A DNA stretch of 42,263 nucleotides from a virus: IMG/VR virus record IMGVR_UViG_3300022701_000060, positions 1 to 42,263 of that record; one strand, given 5' to 3'. Shown here piece after piece: positions 6,797 to 14,857 of this stretch. Positions within the stretch are counted from its first letter, which is position 1. Every line of letters begins with the position of its first letter. Under the pieces are notes generated by a model. That model did no database searches. It worked only from the letters and a program-made list of their open reading frames with translations, and was not told where the DNA came from. The translations under genes and the position numbers were made by a program.

Positions 6797-7606
6797 CTAA
6801 ATGTAGGGAATTTCTCCCGTTTTACCAGTATATTCCCTATTTACTATCCCATTATACACATTTTGATAAGGTTTTAATGCTTCATAACACTCATCATCAA
6901 ACCAATGTACATGGTCTCCTACCACTCCTTTCCTTCTCCATAAATCATCTCTTTTTTCCTGACCTGCTTTTCTTCCTGACCTATTTTTAAAGCTGTGTAC
7001 ATCCACATAATCCTGAATTAGCTGTTGTCTAGGAATTCCCTGACCTTTAAAAAGTGTCCTTAAAACTGTTTGAATTTCTCCTGCGGTATCTTTTTTCAAC
7101 CACTCATAAGTAGTCCAAACATAGTTAAAATTAGTTGAAGGATAAAAGTTACTAAAAGTACTATAGAAAGGAAGCATTAAATCACTTACCTGTCTGGTAT
7201 GTGAATGTAAAAATGCCCTATCTTCTAATGCAGTAACCTTGACAGCCTCTTCATCTGTTTTAACTTTCTTCTGTGGAAATTCTTGATATGTATGATGGTA
7301 TCTATTATGAAAAGCAAGTGATACAGTTCTATCATACGGATTACGAACTACTCCTAAAATCCCATAATCCTTTAAATCATATGCTTTAAGAAACCTGTCT
7401 AAAGCAATTGCTCCAACTCCATGAAATTTAGGAATTCTTCCCGCTTTCAGGTGTTCTTTAACAATTCCTAATACCGAATTGATACTCCCATCATAAAACC
7501 TACGTCCATCTATTTCAGGGGAAACTCCTTTTCCAAGAAGGTCGGCAAAAAGATAGTGCATCCACCTTGACCCAACCCTCTGTTCCGAGGTAATAATTAA
7601 ATTCAT
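6797..7606 (-). CDS. Sulfotransferase-family protein
   Basis: 269 aa from ATG 7604-7606, which forms ATGA with the kinase stop and is preceded by GAGGAG. The N-terminus (IITSEQRVGSRWMHYLF) resembles the 5'-phosphosulfate loop that binds the PAPS donor, and VVRNPYDRTVS matches the 3'-phosphate-binding motif R-N-P-x-x-R-x-x-S. Cytosolic-type sulfotransferases move sulfate from PAPS to hydroxyls or amines of glycans and small molecules. The acceptor is unknown. A role together with the left sugar cassette in decorating a glycan is inference. Confidence 0.75.
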   Translation of the reverse strand: MNLIITSEQRVGSRWMHYLFADLLGKGVSPEIDGRRFYDGSINSVLGIVKEHLKAGRIPKFHGVGAIALDRFLKAYDLKDYGILGVVRNPYDRTVSLAFHNRYHHTYQEFPQKKVKTDEEAVKVTALEDRAFLHSHTRQVSDLMLPFYSTFSNFYPSTNFNYVWTTYEWLKKDTAGEIQTVLRTLFKGQGIPRQQLIQDYVDVHSFKNRSGRKAGQEKRDDLWRRKGVVGDHVHWFDDECYEALKPYQNVYNGIVNREYTGKTGEIPYI

Positions 7607-8160
7607 AAAATCTCCTCTAACATTTGCCATGCCTTTTTAGGTAATTCTTCCTTTGTTCCGTTGTTATCAAATCTATAGTCATAGTAATCTGGAGTACGTG
7701 GTGAAATAGGAAGAGCTTTCTCTGAAATGTGGTCAGAAATTACTTCAGAATCCCTAAAAACTCTAATCCTGTAAATCTTTTCAATTAGAGGCTTATCTGT
7801 CCAAATCTCATATTCATTTGGGAATCTCCAATCATCAAAGATTAAAATATTAGGAGGAACTGTATCAAAGACATTATCATTATATGCCATCTCAGCCCAA
7901 ATATTTGGATTGTATGCTCTTCCAGCATCAGTTCCAACTACCTGAAGTAATCTTCTTCCCTTCTTATCCTTTTTTCCATCCCAACCAAATGCTTCTGTTG
8001 CTACCTTTTTAACACCATGAGCAAATCCAGAAATACGGATAAGTGCTTTAGGAAACAATTCTTGCAGTTGCTTTTCTAACTCTAAGGCAACTGTACTCTT
8101 TCCAGCTTCAATACGTCCAGCTATAAGAAAAACCTTAATTCTTCCAAGTTCCCAATCCAA
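7603..8160 (-). CDS. Deoxynucleoside monophosphate kinase (T4 gp1-like)
   Basis: P-loop GRIEAGKST lies very near the N-terminus, followed by a YNPNIWAEM segment and the LIFDDWRFPNE acidic strand typical of phage dNMP kinases, which phosphorylate dNMPs to feed phage DNA synthesis. The longer frame back to 8298 overlaps the upstream gene by more than 160 bases, so that start is unlikely. The only nearby canonical start is TTG 8158-8160. Where homologues would begin Met-Lys, this gene has ATT-AAG at 8134-8139, overlapping the upstream stop, so an ATT start (178 aa) is possible. Neither has a strong ribosome site. Confidence 0.75.
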   Translation of the reverse strand: MDWELGRIKVFLIAGRIEAGKSTVALELEKQLQELFPKALIRISGFAHGVKKVATEAFGWDGKKDKKGRRLLQVVGTDAGRAYNPNIWAEMAYNDNVFDTVPPNILIFDDWRFPNEYEIWTDKPLIEKIYRIRVFRDSEVISDHISEKALPISPRTPDYYDYRFDNNGTKEELPKKAWQMLEEIL

Positions 8161-8500
8161 TAAATCTGTCCGAGCGTACTGACTTGACTTCTGATTCGTC
8201 AACTCGTTCAAGTTTAGAAACGATGGTTGTAGTAGCTTCTGGCTCTTCTTCTCTTGATTCAATAACTTCCCGTTCACTATCATCTTGGTCATATCCACTT
8301 TCCTTTTCCCACTCCTTTAAATTAGCATCATTACATCTAATGCACAAGTCATCTATATGTTCTAATGCCTCTGTCTTATCTTTTAATAGATATAGGAAAC
8401 TCCAATCATCTCCTATTGTACGTCCACATAAAGTCTTTTCTCTATCATAGGTAAGATGAATAGTTTTTCCAGTCTTACTTTTAACTCTCCAAATGTTCAT
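8135..8500 (-). CDS. Hypothetical acidic protein with cysteine motif, 121 aa
   Basis: Starts at ATG 8498-8500 after GGAGTATTTG. The N-terminal half (IWRVKSKTGKTIHLTYDREK, TLCGRTIG, then LCIRC) contains three cysteines and a histidine that could bind zinc. The C-terminal half is highly charged and glutamate-rich, probably disordered. It is encoded downstream of the DNA methyltransferase (20-base overlap) and upstream of the kinase. No family is recognised. Confidence 0.65.
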   Translation of the reverse strand: MNIWRVKSKTGKTIHLTYDREKTLCGRTIGDDWSFLYLLKDKTEALEHIDDLCIRCNDANLKEWEKESGYDQDDSEREVIESREEEPEATTTIVSKLERVDESEVKSVRSDRFIGLGTWKN

Positions 8501-9188
8501 CAAATACTCCTAATTTTTCTAAATGTTGTCTAGCTTCTATACGTAAATAATCCCAATTGGAATCATAGTTCCAATTTAACCAAGCCAACTCTGTCTTAGA
8601 GTTTGTTCCCTTTTTCCAGACTACTACGCAATATGCTAAAGACCCAGTTTTTCCATCTTGATGGAAAGAGGGTCGCCTTGACAGTACCGAAACATATAGT
8701 GGTGGAACCTCTTTAAATAGCCCAGTTCCACGTTTGATACTCTCTAAAAAAGCCAATCTTACCAGCATTATAACATACCCACCGTCTTTTGTCAAGTCCA
8801 AAGATTTTCTAACAAATTCCTCTGCATACTTGTATGGTGGATTACCCATTACCATATCATATGAATCTTCTGTAATAAGTAGATGTCCTTGTTCAGAAAG
8901 GAAATCATGATTAGTTAACCAATAATCATATTCTTTTGGATTAGGCAGATTTTGAATATCCACTCCCCATAACTGAAATTGGAGATTTGGGAACTTCTTT
9001 TTTAGTACCTTTCCCCAAATCCCCGTTCCAGCACCAGCATCTAAGACTTTAAATTTTCCATCCCACCAACCAGTCAAAAAATGAGGCTGTCTCTTTTTAA
9101 AATCATCAAAAATAGCACTCACACAGCTTGGTGGAGTTGGGTAGAAATCAAATTTAAATCTCTTAAATGTAGTTTTTACCATTGACAT
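8481..9188 (-). CDS. DNA N6-adenine-type methyltransferase
   Basis: 235 aa. It has a DFYPTPP N-terminal motif, SAM-binding VLDAGAGTGIWG, acidic WGVDIQN, and catalytic NPPYKYAEEF (the NPPY motif of amino-methyltransferases). It could methylate adenine in phage DNA, protecting against restriction, or modify RNA; target recognition is not visible. The start (ATG 9186-9188) has only a weak ribosome site, three bases after the exonuclease stop. An internal promoter for downstream genes lies inside it at 8767-8795. Confidence 0.8.
   Translation of the reverse strand: MSMVKTTFKRFKFDFYPTPPSCVSAIFDDFKKRQPHFLTGWWDGKFKVLDAGAGTGIWGKVLKKKFPNLQFQLWGVDIQNLPNPKEYDYWLTNHDFLSEQGHLLITEDSYDMVMGNPPYKYAEEFVRKSLDLTKDGGYVIMLVRLAFLESIKRGTGLFKEVPPLYVSVLSRRPSFHQDGKTGSLAYCVVVWKKGTNSKTELAWLNWNYDSNWDYLRIEARQHLEKLGVFDEHLES
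8767..8795 (-). promoter_or_regulatory. Intragenic promoter, consensus class
   Basis: Leftward TTGACA (8790-8795), 17-base spacer ending TATGT, TATAAT (8767-8772), with TG one base before the -10. It lies inside the methyltransferase gene and would serve the 121-aa gene, dNMP kinase and sulfotransferase. Every base of both hexamers matches consensus. Confidence 0.75.
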
Positions 9189-9191
9189 AAT

Positions 9192-9959
9192 TTACCACTT
9201 AGTTCTTTTTAGAGATTTCTTATCATAATATTTCCAAAGAATATTAAAAAGTTCCCTGTTATCAATTACATCCCACTCACAGTGAGATACAATTTCTTCC
9301 ATAGCATACTCAAATTCTGCTCTGATTGTGCTAGCAACCTTTGACCAATCTCCTTTTTGTACAGAAGTTTTATGGGAATTTAGACCAAAGTATGCACACA
9401 GTCCAGCCAAAGACTTAGAGGCGGCCTTAATAGCCAATACTTTTGCAACCTGATAAGTATCAAAGTATACCCAAGATTTAGGCATACGGATTCCATAATA
9501 CATTGCTCTAGAATAGAGCCAGTTTAAGTCAAAGGCAGCAACGTTGTGTCCAATAAGGATATCATACTTTGCCAATTCTTCCAAAACACTTAACAATAAT
9601 TCTTTATCATTTCCTTTATCAGAAAACTTCAATTGTAATGTGTATGGTTCATCTGTATCTAGCGGAATAAAACTGCAACATACAAGATGGTCTTGCCAAC
9701 CGTCAGATTTAAAGTCCATTGTTTCAATATCAAAAACACATGCTCTCAAATCTACTTTCCCGATTCCTTCAATGGGAGCTTCTCTTCCATAGTATTCTCC
9801 AGTAGGGGTAATTCTATTTTTAATTCTATCCCATCTATGTCTAACAGCATGTCTAGAACGGTCAGGTAATTTTTCTGCTGTTTCTGTATAATTCAACTCT
9901 TCGTTGATGATGGACTGAATAAGTACTCTATCCTCATCTGGTGTCCAAATTTCACTCAT
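9192..9959 (-). CDS. Myb/SANT-like domain fused to DEDD 3'-5' exonuclease
   Basis: 255 aa, ATG after GGAGAGATATTAA. The first 50 residues (IWTPDEDRVLIQSI, then AEKLPDRSRHAVRHRWDRI) look like a Myb/SANT helix-turn-helix DNA-binding domain. The rest is an RNase H-fold exonuclease: Exo I ACVFDIETMD, Exo II ILIGHNVAAFDLNWL, and Exo III region HCEWDVIDNRELF. Acidic residues of all three motifs are present. Family proteins degrade or trim DNA or RNA from the 3' end. The combination with a SANT-like reader suggests site-directed or structure-directed DNA processing, which is inference. It sits at the end of the replication module. Confidence 0.75.
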   Translation of the reverse strand: MSEIWTPDEDRVLIQSIINEELNYTETAEKLPDRSRHAVRHRWDRIKNRITPTGEYYGREAPIEGIGKVDLRACVFDIETMDFKSDGWQDHLVCCSFIPLDTDEPYTLQLKFSDKGNDKELLLSVLEELAKYDILIGHNVAAFDLNWLYSRAMYYGIRMPKSWVYFDTYQVAKVLAIKAASKSLAGLCAYFGLNSHKTSVQKGDWSKVASTIRAEFEYAMEEIVSHCEWDVIDNRELFNILWKYYDKKSLKRTKW

Positions 9960-9975
9960 TTAATATCTCTCCTTA

Positions 9976-10377
9976 CTAACGTAAATAAAACCTTTTATAG
10001 TTTCCTGTAATTTTTTCTTTATGTTTTTCTACTTGTTCTTCTGTCAACTTATAGTTTCTTTTCATATAATCCAGATATCCTTCGTCAGTATATATCCCAC
10101 CTAAGTACATTGAAATTTTATCTGTTAATGCATCAAGCTTATTAGCAGTAGTAACTCTAGATAGTCTCTTCTCCTTACTAAGTTGTGTTATTGTTTTGTT
10201 ATCCAGCATATCATCCAGAAGTTCTTTCTCTTCATCAGTAAATACTCCTAGATTATCTAGTTCTTTTATCTTTTTTTCTAGAGTCAGCAAATATCCTAAC
10301 ATTTCTGATTCTGTTCCTTCTGAATGTATCTGAACAGAGTTAGTTAAAAGCCTCTCTATAAACCAAGTTCCTGCCAT
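9976..10377 (-). CDS. Sigma region 4-like HTH protein
   Basis: 133 aa, start directly after the upstream stop (TAAATGG). The middle shows LDDMLDNKTITQLSKEKRL followed by SRVTTANKLDALTDKI, which has the spacing of a sigma-70 region 4 or LuxR-like helix-turn-helix. The C-terminus is basic. Similar small sigma-like proteins are seen in phages as late transcription regulators. There is no region 2, so it is probably not a complete sigma factor. Assignment is by pattern only. Confidence 0.45.
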   Translation of the reverse strand: MAGTWFIERLLTNSVQIHSEGTESEMLGYLLTLEKKIKELDNLGVFTDEEKELLDDMLDNKTITQLSKEKRLSRVTTANKLDALTDKISMYLGGIYTDEGYLDYMKRNYKLTEEQVEKHKEKITGNYKRFYLR

Positions 10378-10746
10378 TTAAATCACCGATGCTCTTTTAT
10401 TTGCAGAGACAGTTCTCCAAACTTCAATCATCTGCCTATAAACGTCTAATTTATTTTTTAGATAATCTAATTCAGCCGTAACCACTCCCAATTGTTGTCT
10501 TAGCTCATATAATTCTCCATGTATTCCTCCAAACTCATAAGTAGTTTTTATAAAAGCCATTGAGGGTGGCTTTCCATTTACAAAAAAGTCAGAGTCTGTT
10601 GTAACAGTATGAACCGTTTTTGCAACCTTATCATCTATCTTCAGTTCAAGCTTAGACTTAGCCATTGACTTATCCCTAATTTCTTCTGCGACTTTCATCA
10701 TATCCTCAAAATCAGGAACTGTTGCCTCATTAATTTCAAAAACCAT
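10378..10746 (-). CDS. Hypothetical protein, 122 aa
   Basis: Start ATG 10744-10746, preceded by GGGAGTAAAT; an in-frame GTG further upstream overlaps the previous gene. Charged, with a helix-forming C-terminal part (ELRQQLGVVTAELDYLKNKL) suggestive of a coiled coil. It lies between two other small replication-region genes with three-base spacing or less. No family is recognised. Confidence 0.6.
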   Translation of the reverse strand: MVFEINEATVPDFEDMMKVAEEIRDKSMAKSKLELKIDDKVAKTVHTVTTDSDFFVNGKPPSMAFIKTTYEFGGIHGELYELRQQLGVVTAELDYLKNKLDVYRQMIEVWRTVSANKRASVI

Positions 10747-10748
10747 AT

Positions 10749-11150
10749 TTACTCCCACTTCCTGTAGAAGTCCTCAATCTCTTGTTGAATTAAGCAAAAG
10801 AGATTACAAGCTTCATACAAAGACTCTGCATCTTCCTCTATTGCATTAAGTTTTACAACAGCTAAGAACGTTTCTTTGCCTACAGAGGCATTCTTATATA
10901 CTTTATATGGATTAAAGTTTAGAGTATTTTCCCTAGGAAATACCTTTAGGTATTCTTCTAAGACAATTTTAACATATTCTGGAGAAAGTTGATAAGTCTC
11001 ACATATTTTTTCAGAGGAATTCCCTGAAACATGGCTTAAAAGTATATCTTCTATCGCAATATAGTCCACAATATATGGGGGAGCATCTTTATATTGGCTC
11101 ATAAACTTTTCTTTAAAAACTTTCCAGTTCTTAGATACTTGCTCTGTCAT
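10749..11150 (-). CDS. Hypothetical protein with HTH-like segment, 133 aa
   Basis: ATG preceded by AGGATAAGA. The segment SSEKICETYQLSPEYVKIVL has the look of a helix-turn-helix (short helix, turn, recognition helix), and the C-terminal half is alpha-helical with two cysteines. It is placed directly downstream of the nuclease gene in the replication operon. No specific family is recognised, so a DNA-binding role is only suggested. Confidence 0.6.
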   Translation of the reverse strand: MTEQVSKNWKVFKEKFMSQYKDAPPYIVDYIAIEDILLSHVSGNSSEKICETYQLSPEYVKIVLEEYLKVFPRENTLNFNPYKVYKNASVGKETFLAVVKLNAIEEDAESLYEACNLFCLIQQEIEDFYRKWE

Positions 11151-11152
11151 TC

Positions 11153-11599
11153 TTATCCTTCCAGTTTTTCAATTTTTTCTTCAAGTTTTATAACTTGCTC
11201 ATACAAACTATTAGCTTCTTCAACTATTTCATAGAAAGCATCAAAATCAAACACTATAAAGTGTTTAGCACCAGTCTTAGCTCCAGAAAATTTACAAACA
11301 AGCATAGGAATAGTATAGGATTTCTCTGCTTCTTCCCTTACCTTATCTAACCATTCCTTTTTTATAACATGTTGTTTAGAACCACCATATCCTGTTTTAG
11401 CTTCTATAGTAATTCCTTTATTTAAAAAAGGCAAACTTCCTTTTACATCACCTGATAATCTGCTTTCATCCATAATTGTTCCTAGTGCACCAGAACCTGG
11501 AACTCTTTTAAATTCTGCACCTTTAATCTTGGTGTTAAAAATCTTAACTATCTTTCGTTCCCAGTCTGTGCCTTTTCTTTTTTGTTTATTAACCATCAT
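11153..11599 (-). CDS. PD-(D/E)XK nuclease, Holliday-junction resolvase-like
   Basis: About 148 aa (ATG 11597-11599; an adjacent ATG and TTG make the exact start uncertain). Motifs in order: KGTDWERKIVKIF (helix with the early glutamate), FKRVPGSGALG, SGDVKG with the catalytic aspartate, and ITIEAKTGYGGSK, the E-x-K core. This is the layout of archaeal/phage-type resolvases and related endonucleases, which cut branched recombination or replication intermediates. The C-terminus ends in a short coiled coil. It overlaps the helicase stop by 11 bases. Confidence 0.75.
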   Translation of the reverse strand: MMVNKQKRKGTDWERKIVKIFNTKIKGAEFKRVPGSGALGTIMDESRLSGDVKGSLPFLNKGITIEAKTGYGGSKQHVIKKEWLDKVREEAEKSYTIPMLVCKFSGAKTGAKHFIVFDFDAFYEIVEEANSLYEQVIKLEEKIEKLEG

Positions 11600-12905
11600 C
11601 AATTCCCATAGTTTCTTTGTGAAAATGCATAGGAATCATACCTATTGGTCCATTTCTGTGTTTATCCACAATAAGCTCTAATACACCTTTATTGTTTTCA
11701 TCGTTCTTATTGTAAACTTCATCCCTGTAAATAAAAGCTATTAAATCAGCATCCTCTTCTAAGTTACCAGACTGTCTAAGGTCTGCTTTTACTGGTCTTT
11801 TATCATCCCTCATTTCCACATTTCTGTTTAGTTGTGAAATAAGACCAATAAAAATCTCTAACTCTTTTGATAATAATTTACAAGCTCTTGAAATTCTTCC
11901 AATAGTGTGTACAGCATCCCCATCTCTTTCAGCACTAAGCTGAACATAGTCTATCCATACAGTTTTGATATCGTGTTGTCTTACTTGCTCTTTTATTGTT
12001 CTTACAATTTCAGAAGCATCTAGACTGTAAATAGTACTAAGATAAATTGGCAATTTCTTAAGATACTTATATGCCGCCTGTACCAAATCGGCTTCTTCTG
12101 CTGAAGTTGTTCCTAACATAATCTTAGTGTGTTCTACTTTAGATATTAGAGAAACTAACCTATCAATTATTTGTTGAGAGTTCATTTCCAATGAAAAGAA
12201 TAATACTCCTGTGCCATCCTGTGCAGTCCTTAGAGTTGAGTTTAACGCAAAGGCTGTCTTTCCATGCGAAGGTCTTCCACCTATAATCCATAAGTTCCCT
12301 TCCCTCAATCCTCCTGTAAAACTATCAATTGTATTATACCCTGAAGTTACACCTATAAGACCTGGATTTTCCATCCTTTCCTTATAGTTTCTCCAAGCAT
12401 CTGGAAGAAATGCTGCAATCCTGTCTGCATCACTCTTGAAACCTTTAGTATCAATATAGTCTATTTTATTCTTTATGTCCTCAACTACTACATCAACTAT
12501 ATCAATATTTTCTTCTAGCTGTCTTACATACTTTCCAATCTTTAGTACTTCTCTGCTTTTAAAAGCTTTTACTACAATATTTACATAATTTTTTATATTC
12601 TTATAGTCTTCTTCTTCAGTGATAAGACCTTTCAAATACCTAAGAAAATCCTCACCGCCAACTGATTCCAGAACTCCTGCTGAAGACAATGAGGCTTTTA
12701 TAATATCAAAGTTTGGTAAATAGGTCTCATCAAATAATGAAGACATTCTGCTATAAATCAACTTATGAGATTCTACAGAAAACATTTCTTCTGAAAGATT
12801 CTTTTGAATCTCATACATGTAGCTTGGTTTATTTAGCACTATTCCAAGAACTTTGGACTCAGCTAAATTTACATTATGTGCATGTTGTTCATTAGTGTGT
12901 TCCAT
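11589..12905 (-). CDS. dnaB: Replicative DNA helicase, DnaB family
   Basis: 438 aa from ATG 12903-12905 with GAGGAAAACA just ahead. N-terminal DnaB domain (NLAESKVLGIVLNKP, then FLRYL) and C-terminal RecA-fold motor: Walker A GRPSHGKTAF (about residues 210-219), FFSLEM (236-241), Walker B VWIDYVQL, then QLNRNVEMR and RQSGNLEEDAD. The hexameric ring unwinds the fork ahead of the phage polymerase. No primase or clear loader is seen in the window, though the small protein encoded just upstream could be a loader. The length is typical. Confidence 0.95.
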   Translation of the reverse strand: MEHTNEQHAHNVNLAESKVLGIVLNKPSYMYEIQKNLSEEMFSVESHKLIYSRMSSLFDETYLPNFDIIKASLSSAGVLESVGGEDFLRYLKGLITEEEDYKNIKNYVNIVVKAFKSREVLKIGKYVRQLEENIDIVDVVVEDIKNKIDYIDTKGFKSDADRIAAFLPDAWRNYKERMENPGLIGVTSGYNTIDSFTGGLREGNLWIIGGRPSHGKTAFALNSTLRTAQDGTGVLFFSLEMNSQQIIDRLVSLISKVEHTKIMLGTTSAEEADLVQAAYKYLKKLPIYLSTIYSLDASEIVRTIKEQVRQHDIKTVWIDYVQLSAERDGDAVHTIGRISRACKLLSKELEIFIGLISQLNRNVEMRDDKRPVKADLRQSGNLEEDADLIAFIYRDEVYNKNDENNKGVLELIVDKHRNGPIGMIPMHFHKETMGIDDG

Positions 12906-13296
12906 TGTTTTCCTCAAAGCTATCAGGAAGACTTATATTCCTCTTAGACGCTAGCACCTTGTTATACTCCTTAATATACTCTGATAATGTTTCTTCTCCT
13001 CTATTTATTTCTCCTGCATAGTCACTCTTCAAAATTTCATTTGCAAAGTAGGCTATGAGAGAATAGGGATTCTCTACAGTAACTTCATACTCTCTCCCAT
13101 AAAATCGGTCTGAAAGCTTTACTACTGCAAAGAATGCCCTATATCTCCCGTAGATTCTAACAAGTCTGTGAAACTGTTGAACCAACTCTGGAGTAAATCT
13201 TGTATTGAACAACTCAGTCCATAGATGGCAGAGTATCTTGCCTGGATTTGTGGTTGTCTTTAATTCATTTAGAGTTTTATCAACTAAATTTTCCAT
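12892..13296 (-). CDS. Hypothetical protein upstream of helicase, 134 aa
   Basis: Mostly helical, with basic-aromatic segments (LVRIYGRYRAFFAVVKL) and an ending SFEENNGTH that overlaps the helicase start. No known domain is recognised. Phages often encode a helicase loader or primase-associated factor beside DnaB, so that is a reasonable but unproved guess. The ribosome site is weak, and expression may depend on coupling with the ssDNA-binding protein gene upstream. Confidence 0.55.
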   Translation of the reverse strand: MENLVDKTLNELKTTTNPGKILCHLWTELFNTRFTPELVQQFHRLVRIYGRYRAFFAVVKLSDRFYGREYEVTVENPYSLIAYFANEILKSDYAGEINRGEETLSEYIKEYNKVLASKRNISLPDSFEENNGTH

Positions 13297-13312
13297 AGTT
13301 TAAGAGAGTAGA

Positions 13313-14206
13313 TTATAGGTCAAATAGTTTTCTCACAGATGCTTCTAGACTTTCTTCCTCTGATTCTTCAACAGTTTCCTCAGAAGGAGTGTCTACGTCA
13401 AAAGGTACTTCTTCAATATCATCCATATCAAAATGCTCTTCTGATAAGTCTTCTTTAAATCCTTCAATTTCTTTCCCAGCAATATCCTCAATAATAGCAT
13501 CTGCTCTACGCATAGCATAAATATCTTTAAGAGATGCTCCACGAAGGAACCTATTAATTTCGTCTGCTGAAAGTTTGAGTGGTGCTTCTTCCAAATTAAA
13601 CAGTTCTTCTTCAGGAATTGAAACAGCATCATTCTGATGAGGTAATCCCTGAGCAACTGGTCTTCTTGTTTTAGGTGGCACCATAATCATAATGTCATAA
13701 TTTTCAATACCAATTTTTTCTCCAAACTCATCCAAGTTTGCATTATTAATTGATTTCAAATTTTCATAAAGCTCTGAACCACGATTTAGAATAGCTAAAT
13801 TGTTTAAGGGTTGAGTCTTTTCATTTACTAATACTGCATTACAATTTGAACAGACTGATGGAAAATTCCCACCAACTGCCTTATGAACTTCACCACAAGA
13901 TGGGCAAACTTTAGAAGGTGTTCTATCAATAACATTCACATAAAACACCTGTCGTTTACGTGAGTATCCCTTAATATCCCTGAAATTATCAGGATTTTCT
14001 GCGATAATTTTCTTGTTGTTTGAACAAATAGGACATTCATCATCTAAACACTCAATATTTGCGTTATTAACCCAGTGTGTAAAGGTAATGTAAAATCCCT
14101 GTTCTCCAGGTAAAAGTCTAATCGTATGGTTTCCAGGTTTAAGTCTTAGAAATACTTTCTTTTTACCATCAAAGTTTGATACTTGTTCCATTTCTGGCAT
14201 CTTCAT
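13313..14206 (-). CDS. Single-stranded DNA-binding protein, gp32-like with zinc fingers
   Basis: 297 aa, ATG after AAGGAGAAAATTAAA. The N-terminal OB-like region (FLRLKPGNHTIRLLPG) contains CLDDECPICSNNKK. A second set, VCPSCGEVHK and VCSNCNAV, gives at least three CxxC pairs, so probably two zinc ribbons. The C-terminus is very acidic (repeated glutamate/aspartate from about residue 250) and ends RKLFDL, as in phage and bacterial SSBs whose acidic tail recruits partners. It sits between recA-related genes and dnaB, where an SSB is expected. Confidence 0.8.
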   Translation of the reverse strand: MKMPEMEQVSNFDGKKKVFLRLKPGNHTIRLLPGEQGFYITFTHWVNNANIECLDDECPICSNNKKIIAENPDNFRDIKGYSRKRQVFYVNVIDRTPSKVCPSCGEVHKAVGGNFPSVCSNCNAVLVNEKTQPLNNLAILNRGSELYENLKSINNANLDEFGEKIGIENYDIMIMVPPKTRRPVAQGLPHQNDAVSIPEEELFNLEEAPLKLSADEINRFLRGASLKDIYAMRRADAIIEDIAGKEIEGFKEDLSEEHFDMDDIEEVPFDVDTPSEETVEESEEESLEASVRKLFDL

Positions 14207-14207
14207 T

Positions 14208-14534
14208 TTAATTTTCTCCTTGCTCCTCTATTACCTTTTCGGCTACTGGGAGTCTATCTGTGAATAATGAATTAAATTTTTCTGTTGATACAACATCTAG
14301 CTCATCAATTAGCTCTAGTGATTCATCAACTGTCATGTCTTGCATTGTTTGTTTTAGTTTTATATATTTTAAATAAGCTCTTTCAATCTGAAACAACTGC
14401 ATAGACCTTAGAATTCGCATTGCTTTATTGTTCATTGCGAACTCTTCTGGAATTTCTTCAACGGTATCAGTAAAAGAAATATTCTTAAAATCTCCTAAAC
14501 TATACAGCCTACTGGTTGTCGCTGTCCTTTTCAT
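14208..14534 (-). CDS. Hypothetical protein, 108 aa
   Basis: Start ATG 14532-14534 follows GAGGAGAGGGAG; a start seven codons earlier lacks that site. Helical protein with a hydrophobic heptad-like core (AMRILRSMQLFQIERAYLKY) and an acidic region. It lies one base upstream of the SSB gene leader and overlaps the next upstream gene by 26 bases. No recognisable family. Probably part of the replication or recombination complex by position. Confidence 0.6.
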   Translation of the reverse strand: MKRTATTSRLYSLGDFKNISFTDTVEEIPEEFAMNNKAMRILRSMQLFQIERAYLKYIKLKQTMQDMTVDESLELIDELDVVSTEKFNSLFTDRLPVAEKVIEEQGEN

Positions 14535-14844
14535 CTCCCTCTCCTCGATATACAAATCTAGCTGTGAGAGCGAAATTACCCTCGCTATCCTTTACACTAG
14601 AAAACTCTACTGCACGAGTTCTTCGCATCTCTTCTAGTTTGTCCATATCCTCTTGTGTAATCTCTACATACCCATTATTTTTAACTAGGTAATCAAAGAG
14701 CATTACATCCGTAAGAAACGATTCCATGTCAAAGGCACTAATGAAATCTTCAAGTGCTTCACCTGAAATTTCTGGCAATTCTTCTACTGTAAGTTCCTCT
14801 TTTGGTGCTTCTAGTGGTTCCTGCTTTAGTTTTTCTTTACTCAT
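14509..14844 (-). CDS. Hypothetical acidic protein, 111 aa
   Basis: ATG after AAAAGGAGAGTAA. The protein is strongly acidic at the N-terminus (EAPKEELTVEELPEISGEA) with a short mixed alpha/beta C-terminal part (VEFSSVKDSEGNFALTARF). First gene downstream of recA, and downstream of the internal promoter at 14939. No family is recognised. Confidence 0.6.
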   Translation of the reverse strand: MSKEKLKQEPLEAPKEELTVEELPEISGEALEDFISAFDMESFLTDVMLFDYLVKNNGYVEITQEDMDKLEEMRRTRAVEFSSVKDSEGNFALTARFVYRGEGDEKDSDNQ

Positions 14845-14857
14845 TTACTCTCCTTTT

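Noticed and set aside
8140-8298. Start at 8298 for the dNMP kinase
   Set aside because: It would overlap the upstream gene by more than 160 bases, and the extra residues have no family similarity.
12318-12360. TATAAT-like site in dnaB (minus strand, near 12331)
   Set aside because: No TG extension and no match for a -35 at 16-18 bases.
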